Shown here: positions 18,441-27,067 of the stretch, piece after piece | How the letters are laid out: the number at the start of each line of letters is the position of its first letter | Position numbering within the stretch: position 1 is the first letter of the stretch | NCBI GenBank assembly: GCA_018815245.1 | Contig: JAHIXK010000001.1 | Coordinates: forward strand, 24,456 to 88,455 | DNA length: 64,000 nt | Origin: Gammaproteobacteria bacterium | Lineage (GTDB): Bacteria > Pseudomonadota > Gammaproteobacteria > Burkholderiales > Burkholderiaceae_B | Reading direction: 5' to 3' | The notes under the pieces: model-generated | Database searches by the model: none | Seen by the model: only the letters and a program-made list of their open reading frames with translations | Told to the model about the DNA's origin: nothing | Made by a program: the position numbers and the translations under genes

Positions 18441-19688
18441 TCATGGTAGAAGTCCCAAGGCCTGTTTGTAGGCTGAAACTTTTGCGGCATATTCAATGGC
18501 AGATTTCCGGGCCAGTTTGTCGGCCTCAAAGGCCTTTTGCTCGGCAATCAACAAAGTGGGCAAATCGGTTTCACCCAAATCGAATGACTTTTTGTACAAC
18601 TGGAAGGTTTTTGCGGCCAGCTTGGCCTGCTCTTGGGCTGACACCCTGATTTGCGCGAACAGGTCCAAGTTGCTCTCGGCGGCACGGCCAACAACAACTA
18701 TTTGCCGCTGGGTTTTTGTCAGTACCGCTTCGGCGGCAATGCTTTCACTTTCTGCCTGCAACACCCGGCTTTGGTATTCCGACGAGTTACCCAAAGGAAT
18801 TCGCGTGGAAACCACCAAAGACTTCTCGCTGGCCGAGGTGAATGCGCCACGGTCGCTGATGATGGCCAAACCCACCTCAGGATTCGCCCGCGCTTGGGTT
18901 TGCACCAAATCGCTTTGTTGTTGCTGGGCCAACACCTGAAGCTGCGCCAGTTTGATCGCGGGATGATCCAGCGGTTTCAGCCCATTGGGAATGTCGGTGC
19001 TCTCGGTTTGAATCTGTGAAAGCACTGAAACAGGCAAACCGATGGTGGCCGCGTAATCTGCACTCACATCACTTAAAGCGCTTTGAGTTCGAGCAAATTC
19101 TGCTCGGGTCTGTTCATACAGGGCAGAAGCCTGATAAAAATCGGTTTGGGCCAAATCACCAGCCTTCACCCGCTTTTCAACATCCACCATCAACTCTTTC
19201 GCAGATTTAAGTCGCGCCTGTGAGATTTCCGCATCAAGGTTCGCTGCCAAAGTATTCCAAATCGTTTGACGTACAAGACCAGCGAGCTCAAGTTTTTTCT
19301 GTTCAAGTTGTAACTGCACCAACTCAATTTCGGTGTCTCGTAATGATTGGGTACGCGCCCGCTCATTCCAGTTCCAGATGGGTGCGGACACACCGAGCTC
19401 TATTTCTCGCAAGCCTTGGTTGTTGTAGTTCCGGTCGGATCGATAAGAGCCTTCCAGTGAAAGTGGTTGGGCAGTCAAGGCGCTGGCCGCACTCCTTCTC
19501 GCTTTGAATGCTTCAATGCGCTTCAGTGCAGACTGCACTTCTGGATCAATGCTCAAGGCCGATTCAAAGGCATCTTGAACCGTCACTGGGGTTTCCACAG
19601 GTATGGCTTGCTGAGTAAACGCAGCAGGAGAAGCGCTTAAAAACAATAAGGCCAAGCAAGTGGACACCACGCGATGTGGTGAATTCAT
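18441..19688 (-). CDS. Outer-membrane efflux channel (CzcC/TolC family)
   Basis: A 415-residue outer-membrane factor. GGAG 9 bases upstream supports the ATG at 19688. It has a signal peptide, then two long alpha-helical repeats rich in Gln and Ala (for example QLEQKKLELAGLVRQTIW and TKTQRQIVVVGRAAESN), the normal two-fold structure of TolC/CzcC proteins. It would complete the tripartite pump, passing metal ions across the outer membrane. It follows czcI by 85 bases and precedes the His-rich small gene, all in the same direction. Confidence 0.9.
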   Translation of the reverse strand: MNSPHRVVSTCLALLFLSASPAAFTQQAIPVETPVTVQDAFESALSIDPEVQSALKRIEAFKARRSAASALTAQPLSLEGSYRSDRNYNNQGLREIELGVSAPIWNWNERARTQSLRDTEIELVQLQLEQKKLELAGLVRQTIWNTLAANLDAEISQARLKSAKELMVDVEKRVKAGDLAQTDFYQASALYEQTRAEFARTQSALSDVSADYAATIGLPVSVLSQIQTESTDIPNGLKPLDHPAIKLAQLQVLAQQQQSDLVQTQARANPEVGLAIISDRGAFTSASEKSLVVSTRIPLGNSSEYQSRVLQAESESIAAEAVLTKTQRQIVVVGRAAESNLDLFAQIRVSAQEQAKLAAKTFQLYKKSFDLGETDLPTLLIAEQKAFEADKLARKSAIEYAAKVSAYKQALGLLP

Positions 19689-19773
19689 GGAGTATTTCTC
19701 CAAACAAAACAGATGAACTACCCTTTTTAGCCTGCACAAGCAGGTAACCAGGGGTGGTTAATTCAGGTTTTGT

Positions 19774-20127
19774 TCAGACCCACTTCGGGCGTTCGATGCG
19801 GTTTGACGAGAAAGATTGAAAGCCGTTGAACTCTTCGGGTGCTTGGTCCAAGGCATTGGGAAGTGTGGCGAAAGTCAACAAACTGGGCAGCACGCTCACA
19901 CTGTGGGCATGGCAATGGTGGTGATCACCATCGCAGGTTTGGTCTAGCTGCTTGTTGTTCTGATGAGGGGCATGTGCCGCGTGGTGATCATGCCCATCGT
20001 GGGTGTGAAGCACTGCCTTAATCGCAGAATCATGCTCTGCGCCGTGTCCATTATAGGTTTCAACCGCTGCAAGCGCTGCTTGAAGCGGTAGTACCAACAT
20101 GAGAAGGACAAGGAAAAAATTTTTCAT
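19774..20127 (-). CDS. czcI: CzcI-like His-rich periplasmic protein
   Basis: A 117-residue secreted protein, started at 20127 where a signal peptide begins (MKNFFLVLLMLVLPLQAALA). The centre is very rich in His and Asp (HTHDGHDHHAAHAPH, then CDGDHHHCHAHS), followed by LPSLLTFATLP and a tail ending in RIERPKWV, the usual shape of CzcI, a regulatory or metal-buffering protein at the head of czc operons. It lies directly before the outer-membrane factor gene. The broken CDF fragment ends only 13 bases upstream, so the promoter of this operon may have been altered by the rearrangement there. Confidence 0.85.
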   Translation of the reverse strand: MKNFFLVLLMLVLPLQAALAAVETYNGHGAEHDSAIKAVLHTHDGHDHHAAHAPHQNNKQLDQTCDGDHHHCHAHSVSVLPSLLTFATLPNALDQAPEEFNGFQSFSSNRIERPKWV

Positions 20128-20140
20128 GAGCGTAAGAGTA

Positions 20141-20332
20141 TCACACACTGGTTTGGTTCAATTCGCGCCATGCTTGAGCGATGATGGTTCTAGCCGCGGT
20201 AATACCCAAAGTAGCCATCAACGCCGCTACCGCCAAATCGGGCCACGCACTGCCGGTCCAAGCAACCAAACCAGCGGCCGCGACCACAGCCACGTTTCCA
20301 ATGGCGTCATTGCGGCTGCAAAGCCACACCTG
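20141..20332 (-). pseudogene. C-terminal fragment of a cation diffusion facilitator gene
   Basis: About 63 codons read VWLCSRNDAIGNVAVVAAAGLVAW and then WPDLAVAALMATLGITAA, which is the TM5/TM6 end of a CDF exporter of the kind often placed beside czc operons. The N-terminal two thirds are missing. In frame and without a break, the reading frame continues into sulfite-oxidase sequence, so the gene was cut at about 20332 by the insertion or recombination that brought in the DNA to the right. It is unlikely to make a working transporter. Confidence 0.85.
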
Positions 20333-20587
20333 CACGATCAATCGTACCGGATAGCCGTTTAACAACGGCAAATCGGCACCGTTCATTTGCCAGGCCAGCA
20401 TCACTTCGCCGTTCAGGGCATGGTCGATGTTGAGCGCCTTGACAAAATCCGGACCGTCACCAACCGGAGGTTTGTCAAGGCCATTGAACGATACCTGAAC
20501 GCTGCCGGCCTTGACGCCGGCTTTTTCCAGTACTTTTTTCAAAGGCACGCCGGTCCAGCGGGCATTGCCCATGGCGCCGTTCTTGTT
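20333..20587 (-). pseudogene. Internal fragment of a sulfite oxidase-family molybdenum enzyme gene
   Basis: About 85 codons match the central part of a sulfite oxidase/SorA-type protein: GAMGNARWTGVPLKKVLEKAG, DGPDFVKALNIDHAL, then WQMNGADLPLLNGYPVRLIV. The N-terminal portion, including the cofactor cysteine, and the C-terminal dimer domain are both absent; an in-frame TAG occurs a few codons upstream. Joined in frame to the CDF fragment at about 20332, it forms a chimeric open frame from 20572 that should not be read as a real fusion protein. It fits with the sulfite-related genes at 24956-27067. Confidence 0.82.
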
Positions 20588-20687
20588 GCAAGTGAAGCAC
20601 TAGTTTTTTCCTTGCTGGGCTACCGTATCGTTGTTGTTTTGTTTCACAATCCATCGTTATTTATAAACCGACCGATCATAAGCAGGC

Positions 20688-22082
20688 TTACATTGCGCTT
20701 ACCAGCACGGCTTTGGTTGCATCTGCTGGCGCGTCGCCTTCCATCACGACGATCTTGCTCGGTGTCGGCTGCTTGTCGGACAGCGTCGTGGTGATGTCGC
20801 GCAACGGTCCGATCGCCGTGCCGTTGGCGCCGCCCATCGGGTTGGTCTTGAAGCTGGCCACCGCTGCTTTCTGACCTGTCACATAGACGTTGTACACCGT
20901 TTGCGGCTTGAGCTTGAAAAGCGACACTTCGAGCGCGTCGACCACGCCCAGGTTGCGCGACACCACAAATCCCTTGGCGTCTCCGGCGACCGCCTTGAGC
21001 GCGATATTGATCGGTTCACTGTTGCCGCGCGGGGTCAGGTTGGCCATGCCGTCACCTTCGGGTACCGCTTTCGATACGTACACCAACGCCTGCGGCGCCT
21101 GGCCTACGGGAACGCGGGCGATGACCTTGTTGCTGGCGGTGTCGATGACATCAACGGCGTCGCCGTTTTCCAGTCCGACATAGACCCGGCTGCCGTCATC
21201 CGAGGTCCAGACACCATGTGGCAGGGCGCCGGTGGGAATCGTCGCCGTCAGCTTGGGTGTGTCGTCGGTGGTGTAGACCTTGACGGCGTTTTCGCCACCA
21301 ATGGTGATATACGCATAGGTGCTGCCACCAACCTTGGCGAACGCCAGATGGTTGGTAATCATGCCGGTGTCAAACACCCCTTTTACTTCCAGCTTGTCGG
21401 TGTCGATGCGCGTGACCTTGCCGACGTCCTTGTGCGTCATCCACATTTCCTTGAAGTCCGGCGAAAACTGCAGGAATGGCGAAAACGGGCTGACCACCTT
21501 GATCTGCTTGACGATCTTGTGCGACTTGACATCGATGATATCGACCACCGGATTGAAACTCGATACGACGAAGGCCAGTTTGCCGTTCGGATGGAACAAC
21601 ACCATGCCGGGGCCGGCGGTGGTCTCGATGCGTCGCGTCTCTTTGTAGGTAATCGGATCGATGACCGAAATATAATTTTCGCCACGCACCACCGCCCAGA
21701 CTTCCTTGCTGTCGGCAGTAAAAAAGCCTTCATGTGGTGAGCGGCCGATGTAGGTCACGCCTTTGACCTTATTGGTTGCGGTGTCGATGAAGGTGACCGA
21801 ATTGGAGCCGTTGGCAATGGCGATCAGTGTTTTGTGATCCGGGGAAAAGCCAAGCCCGTGGACGTTGATTTCACCCTTGTAAAGTGGCGACAAGACGTCG
21901 GGCCGCTGATTGCCGAGTTTGATCTGACCCAGCAACGTGTTGGTAACCGGATTGATCACCGACACCGTGTTGCTGTTCTGGTCAGCGGTATAGACGCGGT
22001 CCCGGCCATCGGGTGCGGCGTGGGCAGAATGGGCTAGCGCGACACTGACTGTCAATGCGCAGAGAAGGGACGAGTTTTTCAT
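20688..22082 (-). CDS. Secreted YncE-like beta-propeller protein
   Basis: A 464-residue protein with a signal peptide (about 1-22, ending AHA-APD). It has repeated blades of the YVTN/YncE type: VYTADQNSNTVSVINPVTN, ANGSNSVTFIDTATN, VVRGENYISVIDPIT, VSSFNPVVDIIDVKS and VGLENGDAVDVIDTASN, giving about seven blades to residue 340. A C-terminal beta domain of about 120 residues follows. Such propellers act as periplasmic binding or scaffold proteins; no catalytic residues are apparent. It stands downstream of the DUF305, anti-sigma and sigma genes on the same strand, 27 bases after DUF305, and may be part of that regulon. Confidence 0.8.
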   Translation of the reverse strand: MKNSSLLCALTVSVALAHSAHAAPDGRDRVYTADQNSNTVSVINPVTNTLLGQIKLGNQRPDVLSPLYKGEINVHGLGFSPDHKTLIAIANGSNSVTFIDTATNKVKGVTYIGRSPHEGFFTADSKEVWAVVRGENYISVIDPITYKETRRIETTAGPGMVLFHPNGKLAFVVSSFNPVVDIIDVKSHKIVKQIKVVSPFSPFLQFSPDFKEMWMTHKDVGKVTRIDTDKLEVKGVFDTGMITNHLAFAKVGGSTYAYITIGGENAVKVYTTDDTPKLTATIPTGALPHGVWTSDDGSRVYVGLENGDAVDVIDTASNKVIARVPVGQAPQALVYVSKAVPEGDGMANLTPRGNSEPINIALKAVAGDAKGFVVSRNLGVVDALEVSLFKLKPQTVYNVYVTGQKAAVASFKTNPMGGANGTAIGPLRDITTTLSDKQPTPSKIVVMEGDAPADATKAVLVSAM

Positions 22083-22109
22083 ATGAGAATTCTTCCAGAG
22101 TGGATTAAA

Positions 22110-22580
22110 TTATTTGGCGGGGACCGGCACGCGCGGTTGCCGCGCCTGGTAGCGCGTCAGCCATGCCTGCATTAGCTTGATTTCGTTTTGTTGTTCGGTC
22201 AGGATGCTTTGCGCAAGGTTTTGCAACTCAGGGTCCTTGTTGTAGAGCATCAGCGCCTTTGCCATGTCGATGGCGCCCTGATGGTGGGGAATCATCATCG
22301 TGACGAAGTCGTGTTCGGCCACGCCGCTCATCGGCGCGCGCCGCATGCCGTCGTCCATGACCGCCATCGCATCGTCCATCAGCGCGGAAAACGGCTTGGC
22401 GGTACTGGCCACGAACGGCGGCGGCGATTTTTGTGTCGGTGCCGAATGCTGATGCTGATGCCTATCTTGTGCAGCGGCCGGCAGCCACGCAACGCTTAGC
22501 GAGCAGGCGATGCCGACAACCAGCAACCGACTCCGGCGGGTCCGGAGCAGGCAGGCTGATTTAAATGCGGGTAATTTCAT
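22110..22580 (-). CDS. Secreted DUF305 protein
   Basis: A 156-residue secreted protein: an N-terminal signal sequence, a His-rich linker (RHQHQHSA), then the DUF305 four-helix domain with MMIPHHQGAIDMAKALM and the paired distal helix ILTEQQNEIKLMQAWL. DUF305 proteins are often found with copper or metal-resistance genes and the HHQ motif could bind metal. Its ATG overlaps the anti-sigma stop (TAATG), showing translational coupling to the sigma/anti-sigma pair. It may be an output or a sensor input of that regulatory circuit. Confidence 0.88.
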   Translation of the reverse strand: MKLPAFKSACLLRTRRSRLLVVGIACSLSVAWLPAAAQDRHQHQHSAPTQKSPPPFVASTAKPFSALMDDAMAVMDDGMRRAPMSGVAEHDFVTMMIPHHQGAIDMAKALMLYNKDPELQNLAQSILTEQQNEIKLMQAWLTRYQARQPRVPVPAK

Positions 22581-23371
22581 TATGGTTTCTCCAGTTGTTC
22601 GTAAACGGTCGTGGCAATGCGCGTGAGCTCGGCTTTATTGATGCCAGCTGACAGCGCATAACCGAATTTGCCATCGATCCAGTAAAACACGTTGACCGGA
22701 CCTTCCTGCGCAAACTTGAATCCGGTGTCCTTGTTCTGCGCCTGTTCGGTCGAGACATACAAGGTCAGGCGCTGACCGGTCGCATCGTGATACATGAACT
22801 GCGCCACCGGTCCGCTTTGCCCAGGCAACAAGCGCCCGCCGATCAGTTCATAGCCGAGCTTGCCGAGCTTGGGTGGCCGGATCGGGGTGCCGATACGCTT
22901 CGACAGCCACGCCACGAGCTGATCTTCCTGGTCCGCGCCAATTTCAACCGGACGTTTTACATCAGGACTGAAAACGACATGCGCAATGGCAGCCTGACGC
23001 GCAAGGCTGGCGAACTGCTGCGTCGCAGCCGGCGTCGCGACGGTGCTGCGCGCAAGCTGGGCGTTTTGCTGTCCATGCAGCGCCCAGCCGGCGCCGCCGC
23101 TGGCAACGGCGATCACCAGACCGGCTGCCAGGCGCTGCAGCATCCAGCCAACCTTGCGCGGCGGTGCCGACAGGCGCGCCGGAACGGGTTCGTCCAGTAC
23201 CGGATCGAACAGTGCGCGCAAGCTCGCATTTTGCGCCTGATACGTCTGTACCCGAGCCAGCTCATCGGGACGTGAGGCGAGATAGGCGTCAATTTCCGCG
23301 TGCCGCACAGCAGGCAGCAAACCATCGACATAGGCGTGCAGATCGGCTTCGGTAACAGGAAAATTATTCAT
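22580..23371 (-). CDS. Transmembrane anti-sigma factor
   Basis: A 263-residue protein. The cytoplasmic N-terminus (1-85) opens with VTEADLHAYVDGLLP, the anti-sigma (zinc-finger-like or RsiW-type) helix that binds sigma factors. One membrane helix follows (about 80-100, LAAGLVIAVASGGAGWAL). The periplasmic part (about 105-263) contains GYELIGGRLLPGQSGPVAQFMYHD, seen in anti-sigma proteins of this group. Its start overlaps the sigma stop by 4 bases (ATGA). It presumably holds the ECF sigma factor at the membrane until an envelope signal is sensed. Confidence 0.9.
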   Translation of the reverse strand: MNNFPVTEADLHAYVDGLLPAVRHAEIDAYLASRPDELARVQTYQAQNASLRALFDPVLDEPVPARLSAPPRKVGWMLQRLAAGLVIAVASGGAGWALHGQQNAQLARSTVATPAATQQFASLARQAAIAHVVFSPDVKRPVEIGADQEDQLVAWLSKRIGTPIRPPKLGKLGYELIGGRLLPGQSGPVAQFMYHDATGQRLTLYVSTEQAQNKDTGFKFAQEGPVNVFYWIDGKFGYALSAGINKAELTRIATTVYEQLEKP

Positions 23372-23874
23372 TTCACGACTTTCAATGGCGAAATAATGGT
23401 GCGACCCTCCATCACCGCGCGCAGTTTTTCCCGGGCGCGGGACAAGCGGGACATGACAGTGCCCACAGGGATCCCCAAGCTTGCCGCGACTTCGTCATAA
23501 GTCATTTCTTCTAGCGCAACCAGAAGTAGGATTTCACGCTGCTCGGTTGGTAATTGGCGTAGAGCATATTCCATATCGCGTATTTCCAGTCCCTGTGTCT
23601 GCGTCGCTTTGACGTGCGGCATCGGGGTGTTGTCGTCCAACTCCTCGGTCATCAGTGTCGGCTTGCGGATCCGGTCGACATGCATGTTGTGCATGATGCC
23701 AAACAGCCAAGCGCGCATGTTGCTGTCTTGCTGGAACAAGGCCAGCTTCTGCAATCCACGTTCCAGCGTATCTTGCACTAGGTCATCGGCGCCAGTGCGA
23801 TTGCCGATCAGCGCCCGCGCATAGCGGCGAAGGCGAGGAATACAGGCTAGCAACTGCGTACTTGCATCTTGCAT
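23368..23874 (-). CDS. ECF-type RNA polymerase sigma factor
   Basis: A 168-residue sigma-70 family protein with region 2 (about 10-75, ADDLVQDTLERGLQ and MRAWLFGIMHNMHVDRIRK) and region 4 (about 105-155, LPTEQREILLLVALEEMTYDEVAASLGIPVGTVMSRLSRAR), and no region 3, as in ECF factors. The coupled anti-sigma gene follows. Targets probably include this cluster itself (DUF305, propeller, secreted small proteins), by analogy with autoregulated ECF loci. I could not identify a convincing ECF promoter by eye. Confidence 0.93.
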   Translation of the reverse strand: MQDASTQLLACIPRLRRYARALIGNRTGADDLVQDTLERGLQKLALFQQDSNMRAWLFGIMHNMHVDRIRKPTLMTEELDDNTPMPHVKATQTQGLEIRDMEYALRQLPTEQREILLLVALEEMTYDEVAASLGIPVGTVMSRLSRAREKLRAVMEGRTIISPLKVVK

Positions 23875-23931
23875 GAATGTTCCGTCACCTTAGTCAAAAA
23901 AACCAATGCCCATTCCAAAAAATATTAAACC

Positions 23932-24312
23932 TTAGTCTTTGACAACATGCCACACATTCTTGAAGTTGTCTCCGGCGCGCTCACCTGGCTTGGTATCGGC
24001 AGCATACCGATAGAGCGGTTTGCCGTTGTAGGCAAGCTGTTTTGCGCCGTCGTCACGCGTGACGACAGAATACGGCAAAGATACTTGCGATCCTGCAGCC
24101 GAAGGCACAGATGGCCAGATGGCTGCGCAAGGTCCGTTGCAGGCGCTTTTTCCACTGTTTTGCACATCCTGGTCAAATGTATACAGCGTCATGCCGGCGT
24201 TGTTGACCAGGACCCCATCCGCTTTCAAGGCGGGTGCCGCTTGACTCAATGCTGCACCTGCATAAAGCAGACACGCGGCAATGGCTGGCAACGATTTGTA
24301 AAAAGTTTTCAT
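23932..24312 (-). CDS. Secreted protein with Yx(F/W/Y)xxD motif (COG4315-like)
   Basis: A 126-residue secreted protein. The signal peptide (about 1-25, ALSQAAP) is without a lipobox. The body has two units characteristic of COG4315: NNAGMTLYTFDQD with a paired CNGPCAAIWP, then YNGKPLYRYAADTKPG. Proteins of this family are secreted and often accompany ECF sigma/anti-sigma pairs, but their function is unknown. It lies upstream of the sigma gene on the same strand, separated by 57 bases. Confidence 0.85.
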   Translation of the reverse strand: MKTFYKSLPAIAACLLYAGAALSQAAPALKADGVLVNNAGMTLYTFDQDVQNSGKSACNGPCAAIWPSVPSAAGSQVSLPYSVVTRDDGAKQLAYNGKPLYRYAADTKPGERAGDNFKNVWHVVKD

Positions 24313-24400
24313 CGGAGGTTCCGGTTCAATATAAACATGGGCCGAACATCAATTGGCCATGACGGATGCGAGCAGTTGGCATCGCATCCATCGCGAGTTG

Positions 24401-24829
24401 TTAGTACGCGGCAATTGCCAGCTTCGGATCGATCTGCCATGTTTCGCTCACCAGCTTGCCATCGCGGTAGGTCAACACATACCGTACCTTGATTGGCATT
24501 TTTCCTTCGAACTGGACATTAGCGAGTACCGTTGCGCCTTTCGGATTGACCGATTCTTCCAGATTGTTGATCGTTACTTTCAGCGGGCCGACTGCCTTGC
24601 CAAATTTCTCCCAGGTGCCGCGAATGGTGTCCTGACTAACGTAGGTGCCATCGAGAGGGCCGCCGACCCAGTTGAGCTGGGCGTTATCGGCATAGCCGCG
24701 CATGATGATTGGTATGTCGCCGGCACCGATTGCCGCGAAATGCGTCTGCGCCGCGTCAGCCGCGGGACCGGCCAGGGCGCTGCCGATAGAGAGTGCGAAA
24801 AGCGATGCCGCGATAAATAATTGTTTCAT
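24401..24829 (-). CDS. Secreted SnoaL/NTF2-like protein
   Basis: A 142-residue protein beginning at 24829 with a signal peptide (MKQLFIAASLFALSIGSALA). The mature part has the length and helix-then-sheet pattern of the NTF2/SnoaL fold: AAQTHFAAIGAGDIPIIMRGYADNAQLNW, then strand-rich segments ending VSETWQIDPK. Such cone-shaped folds bind small ligands or act as enzymes; no catalytic assignment is possible. The neighbours are the COG4315-like gene and the YeiH-type exporter gene. Confidence 0.75.
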   Translation of the reverse strand: MKQLFIAASLFALSIGSALAGPAADAAQTHFAAIGAGDIPIIMRGYADNAQLNWVGGPLDGTYVSQDTIRGTWEKFGKAVGPLKVTINNLEESVNPKGATVLANVQFEGKMPIKVRYVLTYRDGKLVSETWQIDPKLAIAAY

Positions 24830-24955
24830 GATCTTGCCTACGAAGGGGTGGTTGAGTGTGCTCACATGAAGGTAAACGCGTTGCGTGGCGATCTATTCCA
24901 TATTTTTTAAAATATTTTTATCTTGGTGTTCCGGCGACTGGATCCTTTGAAAAAA

Positions 24956-26050
24956 TTAACCCATTAAAAACACGACAATCCGGTTGATTGCGGCACCGCC
25001 AGCGATCAGCCAGCAGAATAGCAACGTTGCCAGAATCAGCGGTTTCGGACCCGCACGTCGGATCGCCGACACATGCGTAGTTAAACCAAGGGCCGCCATC
25101 GCCATTGCCAGCAACAGCGTATCAAGCTGCGTGGCTTCGATAACCAGCCGCTGTGGCAGTATCGAAAAGGAATTGATGCCGACGACGCCAACGAAAGCGA
25201 AGGCAAACCACGGAATCGCCAGACGCGGTTTCGACATGCCCGATGCAGTGCCGGCGCCGACAACGCGGCCCATGCACACCGACAGCAGGACAAGAAACGG
25301 CGCCAGCATCATTACCCTGACCATCTTCGCGATCACGGCGGCGTTGGCTGCTTCCTGGTTGATTGATTTGGCAGCCGCCACAACTTGCGCCACTTCATGC
25401 ACGGTCGAGCCGATGTAGATGCCAAAATCGGCGGCTGACCGGCCAAGAATGTGCCACTGCTGGTTCAATTCATACAACAGCGGGTACAGGAAAATGGCAA
25501 TGCTGCCGAACACCACGACCGTCGACACGGCAACCGTGACCTGCTCCGATTTCGCACGCACCACCGGTTCAGCCGCCATCACCGCAGCCGCGCCGCAGAT
25601 CGCACTGCCGGCGCCGATCAGCATGGCCGTGTTGCGATCGAGCTTCAACAGCCGGGTACCGAGCACGAGGGAGAGCGCAAATGTCGAACTTAGCACCAAG
25701 GCATCGATGACAACGCCAGCCAGTCCGACCTGACCGACATCCTGGAACGTCAGCCGCAAGCCGTACAAGATAATGCCCACGCGCAGCAGGCTTTGTTTGG
25801 AAAAATTCACGCCGGGGCCGCAGGTTGCAGCCATCCGTGGAAACACGGTATTGCCCGCCAGGATGCCCAGGACAATCGCCAGCGTCAGCGCGCTCAAGCC
25901 ATGCGCCTGCAGCCATGGGAGTTGAGCCAGGGCGATCGCGCATGCTGCGATGACCGCGCTGAGTGTTAATCCAGGCAGCAAGCGCCAGACGGAGGCGCCC
26001 TGAAGTTTTGCGGGCAAGCAGGGGGTCGATGTGGTGTTGGATGGTCTCAT
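24956..26050 (-). CDS. yeiH: YeiH/UPF0324-family putative sulfate/sulfite exporter
   Basis: A 364-residue membrane protein with about ten helices. Family markers are LRVGIILYGLRLTFQDVG, IGAGSAICGAAAVMAAEPV and GSTVHEVAQVVAAA, matching YeiH proteins, which are often paired with a divergent LysR gene (YeiE) that responds to sulfite. The start at 26050 follows GAGATC; an in-frame upstream start would add 21 residues. It is divergent from the LysR gene, with 111 bases between starts. The sulfite-oxidase relic in the same block supports a sulfur-oxyanion role, by inference. Confidence 0.88.
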   Translation of the reverse strand: MRPSNTTSTPCLPAKLQGASVWRLLPGLTLSAVIAACAIALAQLPWLQAHGLSALTLAIVLGILAGNTVFPRMAATCGPGVNFSKQSLLRVGIILYGLRLTFQDVGQVGLAGVVIDALVLSSTFALSLVLGTRLLKLDRNTAMLIGAGSAICGAAAVMAAEPVVRAKSEQVTVAVSTVVVFGSIAIFLYPLLYELNQQWHILGRSAADFGIYIGSTVHEVAQVVAAAKSINQEAANAAVIAKMVRVMMLAPFLVLLSVCMGRVVGAGTASGMSKPRLAIPWFAFAFVGVVGINSFSILPQRLVIEATQLDTLLLAMAMAALGLTTHVSAIRRAGPKPLILATLLFCWLIAGGAAINRIVVFLMG

Positions 26051-26139
26051 GTGGATCTCGGGATGAAGGGTTGGTCCGAACAAAGCCCAGTGTGCGCCGT
26101 GAAGCAAAAACAATAAAACAAATTAATAAGCTAATATCT

Positions 26140-26154
26140 ACCTTAAATTAAGGT
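26140..26154. promoter_or_regulatory. Palindrome in the yeiH/lysR intergenic region
   Basis: ACCTTAA-A-TTAAGGT is a perfect 7+1+7 inverted repeat just before the LysR gene start and includes its AAGG ribosome site. Its place in a divergent promoter region suggests a LysR operator allowing autoregulation. AT-rich promoter-like sequence lies to its left. Confidence 0.5.
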
Positions 26155-26161
26155 TAATCGA

Positions 26162-27067
26162 ATGCGTTTGACTCTTCGCCAGTTATCGATCTTTATCGCC
26201 GTGGCCGACCACGGCAGCACGACGGCGGCAGCGCACGCGATCGCCCTGTCCCAGTCGGCGGTCAGTGCTGCTCTTAACGACTTGGAAGCATTGCTGCGCA
26301 CACCCTTGTTTGACCGGGTGGGAAAACGCCTGCTGATTAACGACAGTGGCCGCCTCTTATTGCCCCAGGCGCGGCAGGTGCTTGACGCAGCGACTACCAT
26401 AGAGCAGCAGTTTGGCCCATCCGGTGCAGGTGATGCGACGGGGCTGCATATTGGTAGCAGCACGACCATCGGCACCTATGTCTTGCCGCAGATCCTGGCA
26501 AATCTTGGGGTGCAGAGTGCACCTGGCATTGCACGGGTGATGGTGGCCAACAGCGCCGATGTGGCGCAGGCGGTAGCCAATTTCACCGTGGACGTTGGCC
26601 TGATCGAGGGAACATGCCAGCAGCCGGAACTGCACGTTGAGCCCTGGATCATCGATGAATTGATTATCGTGTGCGCGCCGTCGCATCCACTGGTCGACGG
26701 CAAGACGCATGGCAAGGTTACGCTCGACCGCATGCGGGAGACGGGTTGGCTGCTGCGTGAACCGGGATCGGGTACACGCGAAGCAGTGCAAAATGCCTTG
26801 CTTCCGCATCTGCACGTCTTACGGGAGACAGGTGAATTCAGCAATTCGGAGGCGATCAAGCACGCTGCGGCAGCCGGCATGGGCGTGGCGTGCCTGCCCC
26901 GGCTAGTGGTCGCGGATTTAATCGACATGGGCAAGCTGGTGGAGATAAGAACGGCACTGCCGCCCATGCAGCGTCAATTCTACCTCGTACATCGAAAACA
27001 CAAGTTGCTATCGGCACGCCTGTCTCGGTTCATGAACGTGTGCCGTCGCTGGAACGTGCAACAGTGA
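26162..27067 (+). CDS. LysR-family regulator (YeiE/CbbR-like)
   Basis: A 301-residue transcription factor. The N-terminal helix-turn-helix (about 1-60) reads LTLRQLSIFIAVADHGSTTAAAHAIALSQSAVSAAL. The substrate-binding domain (about 90-295) has IGSSTTIGTYVLPQILANL at its start, typical of CbbR/CysB/YeiE-type regulators. AAGG is 8 bases upstream of the ATG. It probably controls the divergent yeiH-type gene, as YeiE-like proteins do. The acquired GC-rich block ends within a few bases of its stop codon, next to a truncated desaturase gene. Confidence 0.92.
   Translation: MRLTLRQLSIFIAVADHGSTTAAAHAIALSQSAVSAALNDLEALLRTPLFDRVGKRLLINDSGRLLLPQARQVLDAATTIEQQFGPSGAGDATGLHIGSSTTIGTYVLPQILANLGVQSAPGIARVMVANSADVAQAVANFTVDVGLIEGTCQQPELHVEPWIIDELIIVCAPSHPLVDGKTHGKVTLDRMRETGWLLREPGSGTREAVQNALLPHLHVLRETGEFSNSEAIKHAAAAGMGVACLPRLVVADLIDMGKLVEIRTALPPMQRQFYLVHRKHKLLSARLSRFMNVCRRWNVQQ

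Noticed and set aside
20141..20572. A 143-codon open frame joining sulfite oxidase and CDF sequence
   Set aside because: Both halves are truncated pieces of unrelated proteins and lack their active residues, so it is a joint of two fragments and not a functional fusion.
20588..20687. A remnant of an insertion sequence between the sulfite-oxidase fragment and the propeller gene
   Set aside because: The stretch is AT-rich and may be foreign, but I found no inverted repeat or transposase sequence to support it.
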